Assembly: GCA_019752125.1 (NCBI GenBank)
Contig: JAIEMM010000014.1
Span: 1-39,910 of the forward strand
Direction: 5' to 3'
DNA: 39,910 bases
Origin: Patescibacteria group bacterium
GTDB taxonomy: Bacteria > Patescibacteriota > Minisyncoccia > Phycocordibacterales > SBAW01
The number at the start of each line of letters is the position of its first letter. Position 1 is the stretch's first letter. The notes under the pieces are model-generated. The model was not told where the DNA came from and searched no databases. It worked only from the letters and a program-made list of their open reading frames with translations. The position numbers were made by a program, and so were the translations under genes. Shown here in pieces: positions 1 through 8,445 of the stretch.

Positions 1-1
1 G

Positions 2-382
2 GCGCCACACGAGGAAATGCTTAAGTCTTTTGAGCCTGTCGGGACACGAACATTCGGATCAGAATTTGCATACTATCTCCGCGACCTTGAAGGCGCGTAC
101 GAGCGCATTGGACGTACACTTGATAACCTTCGTGGTTCGCTCACAGAGCTCCGCGAGACCAACAACTCCCTGCTTTCGACCAAACAAAATGAAATTATGA
201 AAACGTTTACCGTTATGGCGTTTATTTTTCTCCCTCTTTCGTTTATTGCCGGCCTTTTTGGTATGAACACCCAGCACAACCCCATCGTTGGGAACATCGG
301 TGACTTTTGGATTATCGTTGGTATTATGGTGGTCCTTGCGTGTTGTTTCGTCATTTATTTCAGACGCAAAGATTGGCTCTAA
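2..382 (+). CDS. corA: CorA-like Mg2+/Co2+ transporter, C-terminal part (5' truncated by window edge)
   Basis: Frame open to the window start; contains FIAGLFGMNTQHNP (GMN motif) followed by a last TM helix and basic tail. Confidence 0.85.
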   Translation, partial: APHEEMLKSFEPVGTRTFGSEFAYYLRDLEGAYERIGRTLDNLRGSLTELRETNNSLLSTKQNEIMKTFTVMAFIFLPLSFIAGLFGMNTQHNPIVGNIGDFWIIVGIMVVLACCFVIYFRRKDWL

Positions 383-394
383 ACAACAATAAAA

Positions 395-1852
395 ATGTTT
401 TCACTATTTAAACGGGTGTGGATGCAGAATCCGCCAACTGGCGGACTGCCGCCGCTCACCCTTCACAACACCCTCTCAGGAACCAAGGAAGAATTCCAGC
501 CGCTCAATCATATTGTGCGTATGTATAACTGCGGCCCTACCCCCTATGATGAACAGCATATCGGCAATTTGTTTGGACCTGTGCTCTTTAACGTACTCAG
601 ACGAACACTCGAGACATGGGGGTATAAGGTAAATCAAGTCACCAATATTACTGATTTCGGTCATCTCTCATCGGATGCAGACAATGGCGACGATAAAATG
701 ACGCTCGGTCTCAAACGTGAAGGAAAAGCGTTCACTATAGAAAATATGTTGGCTCTCGCAGAGAAATATGCTGACATCTACTTCCGTGATAACGCACAAT
801 TAGGTGTGGATTTGAAAAAAATCACCTTCCCTCGTGCAAGCCAATATATAAAAGAGGAAATTGCGCTTGTGCGTGCACTTGAAGAAAAAGGATACGCGTA
901 TGTTACTTCAGATGGTGTGTATTTTGATACAAAAAAATTTGTTGGATATGGAAAACTTGGAGGCCTAACAAACGATACAACAGAGTCACGTATTGAAGAA
1001 AACAGTGAAAAAAAGAACCCCCGCGACTTTGCTGTATGGAAATTCTCCACCGGAGGAGAAGACAAGCTCGGATGGGACAGTCCTTGGGGCAAAGGGTTCC
1101 CTGGCTGGCACATAGAATGCACGGCGATGATCTTTGCCTTGCTTGGAAAACAGACCGACATCCATACCGGCGGTATCGAACATATTCCCGTACATCACAA
1201 CAACGAGATTGCACAGGCAGAGGCCATCACAGGCAAACAATATGTACGCTACTGGCTCCATAACGCGCATATCACTATTGAAGGTAAAAAGATATCTAAA
1301 TCCCTCGGCAACACTGTGTATCTGCACAATATTGTTGATAAAGGCCTCAACCCTCTCGCGCTTCGTTACTGGTTTATGACTGGCCACTACCGAACGCCGA
1401 TGAACTTTACCTGGGATGCGCTCGAGGGCGCAGACGCTGCGCTCTCCCGCCTTACACGCGCATATTTAGAGATGAAAGACCTGCCTGCGCAGGCAGGAGG
1501 TAAAGCTGACGAAGAGTTTCTACAAAAATTCTACGCATGCATTGCAAACGACTTAGGTACCGCGCAAGCACTCGCACTTATCTGGGAAAATCTTTCGACT
1601 TTGAATAAAGCCACGCTTCGCGCTGCTGACCGTATTCTCGGACTCGGGCTTGCTGATGCGCGCCCTCCACAAAAACTCAAAGTATTAAAGCAGGAAGACC
1701 TGCCGGAAGAAGTAAAAGACATAGTGGTGCAGCGCGAAGAGGCTCGTACTAGCAAGGACTTCTCCAAGTCCGACCACCTCCGTGCCCGCCTTGACGAGCT
1801 CGGTTTTACAGTGATTGATAGTTCCGAGGGCCAGAAAATCACTAAAAAATAA
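395..1852 (+). CDS. cysS: Cysteinyl-tRNA synthetase
   Basis: MYNCGPTPYDEQHIGNL, GWHIECTAM, KISKSLGN motifs; full-length 485 aa. Confidence 0.95.
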   Translation: MFSLFKRVWMQNPPTGGLPPLTLHNTLSGTKEEFQPLNHIVRMYNCGPTPYDEQHIGNLFGPVLFNVLRRTLETWGYKVNQVTNITDFGHLSSDADNGDDKMTLGLKREGKAFTIENMLALAEKYADIYFRDNAQLGVDLKKITFPRASQYIKEEIALVRALEEKGYAYVTSDGVYFDTKKFVGYGKLGGLTNDTTESRIEENSEKKNPRDFAVWKFSTGGEDKLGWDSPWGKGFPGWHIECTAMIFALLGKQTDIHTGGIEHIPVHHNNEIAQAEAITGKQYVRYWLHNAHITIEGKKISKSLGNTVYLHNIVDKGLNPLALRYWFMTGHYRTPMNFTWDALEGADAALSRLTRAYLEMKDLPAQAGGKADEEFLQKFYACIANDLGTAQALALIWENLSTLNKATLRAADRILGLGLADARPPQKLKVLKQEDLPEEVKDIVVQREEARTSKDFSKSDHLRARLDELGFTVIDSSEGQKITKK

Positions 1853-1939
1853 GGCTATTTCAGAGCCTATAATTATGCACACGTTGTGTACAGGGTTATA
1901 TACCTAGGGACTTTCTCAAGACTCGATTAAGCTTAGATT

Positions 1940-3376
1940 ATGAGCGAGTCAAAGAATTATAAAAAAGGCGGTTCCAATTTTTCAAACCAATCTTCTTTTA
2001 AAGCAAAGCGGGACGGGCTACGCCTTCCTCCCCAAAACTTAGATTCTGAAAAAGCACTCTTAGGGGCGCTCATGATCCGCGCTGAAGCTATGCAAGAATC
2101 TACTGAGGTAATTTCAGATGCAGATGTTTTCTATAGCGAAAAACATCGCATCCTGTATCGTGCGATACTTGCCTTATATTCCAAGAGCGAACCTATCGAC
2201 GTTGAAACTGTTCGCTCAAAACTATCTGACCAAGGCGAACTTGAGACTATAGGTGGCGTGCAATATTTAGCAGAACTGGTGAGCGATGTGCCAGCAGCTT
2301 CCAACGCACGCCACTACGCTAACGAGATTCAGAAAAAATACTTGCTCCGCTCGTTGATAGACGCTGGCGAAGAGATCGCCGAATTAGGATATAACGAATC
2401 AGAAGATATCGACGAGACTCTCGACCAGGCAGAAAAGCGTGTATATGAAGTTACAGCTAGCCCTACCCTATCTAAATTCACCTCGCTTGGCGAAACACTT
2501 AAAGATGCGTGGGAGCGCTTAGAACACTTACAGGAGCACAAAGATGAAATGCGGGGTGTGCGTACTGGGTTCCGCGACTTGGACAATATGCTCGCAGGTC
2601 TGCAAAAATCTGATCTTATTATTTTGGCGGCACGCCCTTCCATGGGTAAGACCGCATTTGCCCTCGACATTGCTCGTCAAAGCGCTGTAAAACACGGTAC
2701 TACCGTTGGCATCTTCTCTTTGGAAATGAGCGCTCAGCAGCTTGTAGACCGTATGGTTTCCGCTGAAGCAAAAGTAAATTCATGGAATTTGCGTACAGGC
2801 CGCATCACTGACTCAGAAGACTTCGATCGTATCCGTGAAGCGTATGACCGCCTTTCACGTGCGCCAATTTTTATTGACGACCAGCCAGGCATGAACATTT
2901 TGAAAATGCGCGCAACTGCACGCCGCCTTAAACGCGAACACGGGCTTGGGCTCCTCATTGTGGACTACCTTCAGCTTATGGTGCCCACCAATACACGTTC
3001 TAGCGACAATATGGTGCAGCAGGTAACAGAAATCTCTCGCTCTCTCAAAATACTGGCCCGTGAAATGGATGTCCCTGTACTCGCACTCTCGCAGCTCTCT
3101 CGTGCCGTGGAACAGCGCGGCGGCAAACCTCGTCTCTCCGACCTTCGCGACTCAGGTTCTATCGAACAAGATGCCGACGTGGTTATGTTTATCCACCGCG
3201 ACGACAAAATGAACAAAGAAAGCGAGCGCCCTAACATTGCTGAAATATTGATTGAAAAGCACCGTAACGGCCCAGTGGGCGCAATCGAACTCTACTTCGA
3301 CGATAAGCGCACAACCTTCCTCACACTTGAAAAAACTGATTTTGGTGCCTTTTCTTCAAACAACGCGGATTTCTAG
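1940..3376 (+). CDS. dnaB: Replicative DNA helicase DnaB
   Basis: LPPQNLDSEKALLGALM N-domain; Walker A ARPSMGKT; SLEMSAQQLVDRM; LIVDYLQLM; SQLSRAVEQR. Confidence 0.96.
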   Translation: MSESKNYKKGGSNFSNQSSFKAKRDGLRLPPQNLDSEKALLGALMIRAEAMQESTEVISDADVFYSEKHRILYRAILALYSKSEPIDVETVRSKLSDQGELETIGGVQYLAELVSDVPAASNARHYANEIQKKYLLRSLIDAGEEIAELGYNESEDIDETLDQAEKRVYEVTASPTLSKFTSLGETLKDAWERLEHLQEHKDEMRGVRTGFRDLDNMLAGLQKSDLIILAARPSMGKTAFALDIARQSAVKHGTTVGIFSLEMSAQQLVDRMVSAEAKVNSWNLRTGRITDSEDFDRIREAYDRLSRAPIFIDDQPGMNILKMRATARRLKREHGLGLLIVDYLQLMVPTNTRSSDNMVQQVTEISRSLKILAREMDVPVLALSQLSRAVEQRGGKPRLSDLRDSGSIEQDADVVMFIHRDDKMNKESERPNIAEILIEKHRNGPVGAIELYFDDKRTTFLTLEKTDFGAFSSNNADF

Positions 3377-3405
3377 TATCTTCCTCGCTAGACTATAATT
3401 AGCTC

Positions 3406-4023
3406 GTGAACCCAATTGAGCGACTAACTGACCTCTTCAAAGAATTTCCTGGCATTGGTCCAAGGCAGGCACGACGGTTCGTGCAATTTCTGCTTAGCCA
3501 GCAGCCAGGATTCCGCGGCGATCTCTCCGAAGCAATAAAACATTTGGGTACTGAAACTGCGCAGTGCAAGTCTTGCCTACGTTGGTATGCAAAAGGTTCT
3601 GAACATAATGGACTATGTTCCATCTGCGGAAGCGCGTCACGCGACAAATCCATATTGTTTGTTGTGGAAAAAGACGCTGATATAGAAAATATTGAACACA
3701 GCGGCTTCCGTGGGCTTTACTTTGTATTAGGTGGCACTATTCCACTTGCCTCTGAATCGCCTGAAAAGCACGTGCGTCTGCGCGAAATGATTAAACGCGT
3801 AGAAGCAGATGCGTCTAATCTTCAGCTCACCGAGGTCATTTTAGGTCTTTCTGCGACAACTGAGGGAGACCACACCCGCCTTATCATCCAAGAGAAACTT
3901 CTACCAGTTTCTGAGGGTCTTAATTTTAAAATCTCATCTCTTGGCCGCGGCCTCTCCACCGGTTCTGAGCTGGAATATGCCGACCCAGACACCATCGCCA
4001 GCGCCCTTTCTTCTCGCCAGTAA
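3406..4023 (+). CDS. recR: Recombination protein RecR (GTG start)
   Basis: LFKEFPGIGPRQARRFVQFLL helix-hairpin-helix; CxxC...CxxC zinc finger; TOPRIM domain. Confidence 0.93.
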   Translation: MNPIERLTDLFKEFPGIGPRQARRFVQFLLSQQPGFRGDLSEAIKHLGTETAQCKSCLRWYAKGSEHNGLCSICGSASRDKSILFVVEKDADIENIEHSGFRGLYFVLGGTIPLASESPEKHVRLREMIKRVEADASNLQLTEVILGLSATTEGDHTRLIIQEKLLPVSEGLNFKISSLGRGLSTGSELEYADPDTIASALSSRQ

Positions 4024-4039
4024 TCCACATGTGGAATTT

Positions 4040-4068
4040 TTGACAAATTTGTTTTTACGGGGTATAAA
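4040..4068 (+). promoter_or_regulatory. Sigma70-type promoter for the 4104 small gene
   Basis: TTGACA (4040-4045), 17-bp spacer, TATAAA (4063-4068). Confidence 0.7.
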
Positions 4069-4103
4069 AATATCGGCAACGTACAAATAGGGAGAGACAG
4101 AAA

Positions 4104-4286
4104 ATGTCGGAAGAGAAAAAAGACACGGGCAAAGTCGCCCAGCCCCAACTGCTTCGTCATGGGATCGGAGCCCGTGTTCGACAGGTCGACGACGTGGATC
4201 CACATGGCGGGAGGTATTGGCCATTGGAGCCAAGCAACCCCGACCCTGAAGTTCACAACCCCCCAAACAAACACGGCATCGAGTAG
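4104..4286 (+). CDS. Small orphan protein (60 aa), Pro/His-rich
   Basis: Own consensus promoter, purine-rich GGGAGAGACAG upstream of ATG, terminator downstream; no family recognised. Confidence 0.55.
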   Translation: MSEEKKDTGKVAQPQLLRHGIGARVRQVDDVDPHGGRYWPLEPSNPDPEVHNPPNKHGIE

Positions 4287-4310
4287 CCTCGGTGCTGGTC
4301 GAATACAAAA

Positions 4311-4340
4311 GACCGCCCTTTCGGACGGTCTTCTTTTTTT
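4311..4340 (+). terminator. Rho-independent terminator
   Basis: gaccgccctttcggacggtc followed by ttcttttttt. Confidence 0.8.
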
Positions 4341-4343
4341 GTC

Positions 4344-4700
4344 TTATTTGATGCTTGAGATTTTTACCTCAAAGAATGGCTGCTTGTGGCCACGCTTCTT
4401 GTAGTAGTTGCTCTTCGCCTTGTACTTGATGACAGTAACTTTTGGTGCGCGAGAGATTTTAGAGATTTCAGCAGAGATAGTTGCACCCTTAATGAAAGGG
4501 GTGCCGATAGTGGTATCTGAGCCAGATTCAACCAAGAGGACATCACTGAAAGAGACCTTGTCTCCAACCTTGTGTTCACCTGCGAGCTTTTCGATCTTCA
4601 CGCTATCGCCTGCAGAAACCATATACTGTTTCCCGCCAGTCTGGAATATCGCAAATTCGCTTGTTTTTGCTGTTTTTTCAGCTTTTTCTTTGGTTGCCAT
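4344..4700 (-). CDS. rplU: 50S ribosomal protein L21
   Basis: FAIFQTGGKQYMVSAGDSVKIEKL ... KYKAKSNYYKKRGHKQPFFEVKISSI. Confidence 0.94.
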   Translation of the reverse strand: MATKEKAEKTAKTSEFAIFQTGGKQYMVSAGDSVKIEKLAGEHKVGDKVSFSDVLLVESGSDTTIGTPFIKGATISAEISKISRAPKVTVIKYKAKSNYYKKRGHKQPFFEVKISSIK

Positions 4701-4722
4701 AACGCGAACTACTATACCCTAC

Positions 4723-5052
4723 TTAGGCTTTTTCGACAACTACCGCTGTACCGTAGGCCAAAACCTCAGCCACACCGGCTGAAATTTCGTTGGCGTCATA
4801 GCGCATACCGATAATGGCATTAGCGCCCATGGCCTCTGCGTGCTCACAGAGGAGCTCGAAGGCATCTTCACGGCTCTTCTCGCAAAGTTCCGTAAAAAGC
4901 GAAATATTGCCACCGACAATGGTCTGTAGGCCAGCTCCTATTGAGCCAATAATAGAACGTGAGCGAACGATAATACCGCGCGCCACTCCTACGTTTTTCA
5001 CAATCTTGTATCCTGGCAGTTCAAGTCCCGTTGTAACCATGCTTTGTTCCAT
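4723..5052 (-). CDS. YbjQ/UPF0145 family protein
   Basis: [37 protein letters not shown]...[13 protein letters not shown] is typical of the YbjQ family. Confidence 0.85.
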   Translation of the reverse strand: MEQSMVTTGLELPGYKIVKNVGVARGIIVRSRSIIGSIGAGLQTIVGGNISLFTELCEKSREDAFELLCEHAEAMGANAIIGMRYDANEISAGVAEVLAYGTAVVVEKA

Positions 5053-5064
5053 ATATTCGATATA

Positions 5065-6147
5065 TTATTCTTTCCCTTCTAGTAATGGTTTATCCAACAC
5101 CGGCACATCTATAGCAATTTCTACCGACGCATCTATTTTAAGCACGTCCTTTTCTATCTTGCCCAATTCCTTGGTACCAGCATTGAAGTGGTTAACGGTT
5201 GTAGAAAGAGAAGCTCCCAACTTTTTGTAATAGTCTTGGTACGCATTGATGTGGCGGCCAAGCGCTTCAACATTTTTAGCAATATCCTTTGCCTGCGCCT
5301 CAATCTTGAATGCCTTGAAGCCGTACAACACTGACTGCAGATATGCGGCAAAGGTTGTGGGCGATACGATGATCACTTTCTTCTCGTTCTGCGCGTAATC
5401 CAACAGACTGCGAGTATTTACGGCGCCAATTCCATCATTCAACAGGTCGTAGTAGATGCTCTCAGCTGGAATATACATAAACGCGAATGGTAGTGTGCCA
5501 TCTTTAGGGCGCACATATTTGCTAGTCTCATCAATGCGTTTTTTAAGATCGCGCTTAAAGGCTTCTTCAAATTCGGCCCGGCGGATATCATCTTTTTCGT
5601 CGTGTATGCGGGTGTAGTTTTCCAGGGGGAATTTTGCATCAACTGGTATAAAGCCCTCTTTGGTACGAATTATTGCATCAACTGTTTCTCCACCTGGAAA
5701 TTCGTACTGCATAGCGTACGCGCCTGGCGGCAAGATGTTACTCATGACGAGTTCGAGGCTTGCCTCGCCCAAGTTGCCGCGCTGTTTTTGATTCTTGAGA
5801 ACTTTTTCCAAATTGCTGAGCTGCTCTGCAATAACGAAGACTTGTTTTGTAGATTCTTGCGTTTGGGTCACTCCCTTAACCACCTCAAGAAGCTGGTCTT
5901 GTACCTGTTTAGTGATGGTGCTCATAAGGCGCTGAGCCTGTTCAGATTGAGAGCTGGCCAGTTCTGACATACTGCGCGTCCCCTCCCCGAGCTTGAGGTC
6001 CATGGAGCGAGTTAGTTCAGCCAATTGGTTCTGCATAAGCATCAAACCTTGAGTATTTTCAGGCTCCTGTTTTTGCTGGCTGCGGAAATAGATAAAAAGC
6101 TGGAACCCCAGCACCGCCACAAGCAAAACAATCATAAGCCATTCCAT
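5065..6147 (-). CDS. rmuC: DNA recombination protein RmuC
   Basis: N-terminal TM, coiled coil, then RGNLGEASLELVMSNILPPGAY...VDAIIRTKEGFIPVDAKFPLENY. Confidence 0.92.
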   Translation of the reverse strand: MEWLMIVLLVAVLGFQLFIYFRSQQKQEPENTQGLMLMQNQLAELTRSMDLKLGEGTRSMSELASSQSEQAQRLMSTITKQVQDQLLEVVKGVTQTQESTKQVFVIAEQLSNLEKVLKNQKQRGNLGEASLELVMSNILPPGAYAMQYEFPGGETVDAIIRTKEGFIPVDAKFPLENYTRIHDEKDDIRRAEFEEAFKRDLKKRIDETSKYVRPKDGTLPFAFMYIPAESIYYDLLNDGIGAVNTRSLLDYAQNEKKVIIVSPTTFAAYLQSVLYGFKAFKIEAQAKDIAKNVEALGRHINAYQDYYKKLGASLSTTVNHFNAGTKELGKIEKDVLKIDASVEIAIDVPVLDKPLLEGKE

Positions 6148-6176
6148 AAAGGCATTTTAGCATGTAGACTAATTCC

Positions 6177-6629
6177 ATGACACAAAGTGAATTAAAGGAG
6201 CAGCTCAAGGACGCAATGCGCGCCAAAGACGCTGTTAAATTATCGGTTATTCGTGGGCTTATGTCGGCTATGACCAACGAGGCAGTTGCCAAGGGTAAGG
6301 GTCCGGACGGCATACTTACCGAGGAAGAGGCTCTTACGGTTGTTATGCGCGCAGCAAAGCAGCGCAAGGACTCTATCGAGCAGTTTGAAAAAGGCGGCCG
6401 CCCTGAACTCGCAGAAGGCGAAAAGGTTGAGCTCGCGTTTATCCAGACCATGCTTCCTGCACAGATGTCTCGCGAAGAGATTGTTGCAGCAGCTACTGCA
6501 AAGGCAGCAGAAATGGGCGTAACTGATAAATCTGGAGCAAACCAGTTTATGGGAGCCTTGATGAAGGACCTCAAAGGCAAAGCAGACGGCACTCTTGTAA
6601 AGGAAGTTGTCGACTCAATGTTTGCGTAA
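6177..6629 (+). CDS. yqeY: GatB/YqeY domain protein
   Basis: LKDAMRAKDAVKLSVIRGLMSAM...KQRKDSIEQFEKGGRPELAEGEKVEL. Confidence 0.93.
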   Translation: MTQSELKEQLKDAMRAKDAVKLSVIRGLMSAMTNEAVAKGKGPDGILTEEEALTVVMRAAKQRKDSIEQFEKGGRPELAEGEKVELAFIQTMLPAQMSREEIVAAATAKAAEMGVTDKSGANQFMGALMKDLKGKADGTLVKEVVDSMFA

Positions 6630-6652
6630 TCCTCGCTAGATTCGTTGACAAT

Positions 6653-6690
6653 GCAGGGAACAACCTCTACGGTAACGTAAGAGGTTGTTT
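6653..6690 (+). terminator. Terminator after yqeY (overlaps the candidate promoter of the next gene)
   Basis: aacaacctct...agaggttgtt stem followed by ttgtttt. Confidence 0.7.
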
Positions 6691-6716
6691 TGTTTTCCAA
6701 CCCTAAGGAGACCGCT

Positions 6717-7013
6717 ATGCCAGTGCGTCTAATCCTTGCAACAGCACTTCTCACACTGCTGTTCACGCCCTCCAGGGTGGAGAGCCGCGGAGACACGCAG
6801 TCTATGCGCTCGTTCCAGCCCGACATGCTCGAACTACGCAGCACTGAAAGTCTCTATTTCCTACTGAGAGCTCCTCCCCCACAAGAGTCACGGCCGTACT
6901 GGAGGCCCATCTCTCATATCCCAGGAGATGGAGAGTCGTGCGACCCCAGACCCTTCATGTCTCGAAGCGGCGTGATGATAAAACTCTGCGAACGGTGGGA
7001 GCTCACACGATAA
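6717..7013 (+). CDS. Small secreted or membrane-anchored orphan protein
   Basis: AAGGAG Shine-Dalgarno, hydrophobic N-terminus MPVRLILATALLTLLFTP, private terminator; start placed at 6717. Confidence 0.6.
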   Translation: MPVRLILATALLTLLFTPSRVESRGDTQSMRSFQPDMLELRSTESLYFLLRAPPPQESRPYWRPISHIPGDGESCDPRPFMSRSGVMIKLCERWELTR

Positions 7014-7016
7014 AAG

Positions 7017-7050
7017 CCGGAACGTCATTGCTTCCGGCCTTTTTCTTTTG
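7017..7050 (+). terminator. Rho-independent terminator
   Basis: gccggaacgtcattgcttccggc followed by ctttttctttt. Confidence 0.75.
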
Positions 7051-7179
7051 AACTTACAAAATCTCTCGAATTTTGCTATCATCGCATTGTCCGCAGTCGG
7101 CCCTATAATCTAGCGAAGCGAGAGAACAAAAGCTTACTTTTGATTCCGAGCGAGCGACGATTACATGGCCGACGCAGTC

Positions 7180-7251
7180 GGCCCTATCGTCTAACGGTTA
7201 GGACGGAAGCTTCTCAAGCTTTAAATCGGGGTTCGATTCCCCGTAGGGTCA
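7180..7251 (+). tRNA. tRNA-Glu(CUC)
   Basis: Acceptor GGCCCTA/TAGGGTC, D arm, anticodon loop TTCTCAA, T arm CGGGGTTCGATTCCCCG; CCA not encoded. Confidence 0.93.
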
Positions 7252-7253
7252 CA

Positions 7254-7298
7254 AAAAGCGACGAACACCTCCCCTGCGGGAGGTTTCGTGCTTTTTGT
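7254..7298 (+). terminator. Hairpin/terminator downstream of tRNA-Glu
   Basis: aaaaagc...cctcccctgcgggagg...gctttttg. Confidence 0.65.
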
Positions 7299-7400
7299 GA
7301 GGCCGGAGCGATGTTTTGCACTTGCAAAACCGCGAGGCGGGGGCTGCGTGCGAGTTTGCTGACGAGCAAACTCGACATGTGGCTCACGTATAAAAATAAA

Positions 7401-7420
7401 GACGATGCCGTAGCATCGTC
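7401..7420 (-). terminator. Terminator for the 7432-7980 minus-strand gene
   Basis: Perfect stem GACGATGC-CGTA-GCATCGTC followed on the minus strand by tttattttt. Confidence 0.7.
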
Positions 7421-7431
7421 CCGACTTAACC

Positions 7432-7980
7432 TTACCCAGGCTCTTGCCTGTGGTACTTCTTCTGGATGAATAGGTCCCGATGGAAGCCAACGGCCATGCC
7501 CTCAGCGTCCCTGAGATGCCTTTTTGCGCCGTTGCTGTACCAGAGCAACCAACCGATCATCTCGGGAGTGAAATTCGGCGTTCCGCCATAGGTTGGATTC
7601 AACACAGTCGAAAGATGTGGATGAATCCGACGCACCGTATCGATATGCCCCTGGCACATCTGTGAGAAATGTCGTCGGCGTAGAGTTGCACACTTCTGCT
7701 CGAGAAATTCGAGGTAACTCAGGTTCGGTGTCTCGACAACTCCCCCACCAGGAAGTATATCCTTGTAGACGCGAATCATGCCGTCGGGAATGTTGGGGCA
7801 GTCCGGGCAAGTTATGCCCACCGCCACCATCTCTTCCTCAATCGTCATACTCTTTGGAGCGGCTATCTTGAGCTGAGTTTCTTGCTGAACCTTATCTTCA
7901 GCATCGAAGCCGATAGACATAAGCCAGAAGGCGCTCAGCATTATGACGAGGAAATAGCCGAAATCATTATTGCGACCCAT
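7432..7980 (-). CDS. Orphan membrane-anchored protein with CPDC motif
   Basis: Strong SD (CAGGAGA) before ATG, N-terminal TM segment, own terminator; no family recognised. Confidence 0.65.
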   Translation of the reverse strand: MGRNNDFGYFLVIMLSAFWLMSIGFDAEDKVQQETQLKIAAPKSMTIEEEMVAVGITCPDCPNIPDGMIRVYKDILPGGGVVETPNLSYLEFLEQKCATLRRRHFSQMCQGHIDTVRRIHPHLSTVLNPTYGGTPNFTPEMIGWLLWYSNGAKRHLRDAEGMAVGFHRDLFIQKKYHRQEPG

Positions 7981-8064
7981 GAGAGTCTCCTGTGATGTTC
8001 AATTCATGGTTAAAATAACACGTTTTAGAATTATTTCATCTACCTAAATGTTATACTGACGAAC

Positions 8065-8442
8065 ATGGAAAAACCGATGAGCCAGAAAAAGTTCCAAGCC
8101 TCTGTGGCCGAAGGCTTTGCAAAAACTCAAGAATTCCAAACCTTCGCAGTAAAACGCTTTACAGAGATGGAAAAGTTCCAGACTTTCGCAGTCAAACGCC
8201 TTGCAGAAATGGAAAAATTCCAAGGGCTGGTATTGGAACAATTCACCCGTCTATGGGAAGAATTTTCTGCCTTAAAGACTGAAATGCGGGGAGGTTTCAA
8301 AGAACTCCACGCAAGGATTGACGGAGTAGAGACTGTACTTAACCCCCTATCTAAAGCCGTGGATACGGATTCGGAAAAAATACTTGATCACGACAAACGC
8401 CTTCTACGCGTTGAAAAGGTAGTTGGTATAAAGAAGGCCTGA
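8065..8442 (+). CDS. Coiled-coil protein with tandem ~14-aa repeats
   Basis: EFQTFAVKRFTEMEK/FQTFAVKRLAEMEK/FQGLVLEQF repeats; extended -10 TGTTATACT 7 nt before ATG. Confidence 0.7.
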   Translation: MEKPMSQKKFQASVAEGFAKTQEFQTFAVKRFTEMEKFQTFAVKRLAEMEKFQGLVLEQFTRLWEEFSALKTEMRGGFKELHARIDGVETVLNPLSKAVDTDSEKILDHDKRLLRVEKVVGIKKA

Positions 8443-8445
8443 AAA

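Noticed and set aside
1874-1890. Dyad TGCACAC-GTT-GTGTACA upstream of dnaB as a possible operator
   Set aside because: Short dyad, no second copy seen and no regulator suggested; too weak to claim.
6059-6844. 261-aa minus-strand ORF across yqeY
   Set aside because: Antisense to clear YqeY coding; Ser/Arg-rich composition without family features.
7140-7490. ORFs over tRNA-Glu and its downstream hairpins
   Set aside because: They include the tRNA sequence itself; explained by structured RNA.
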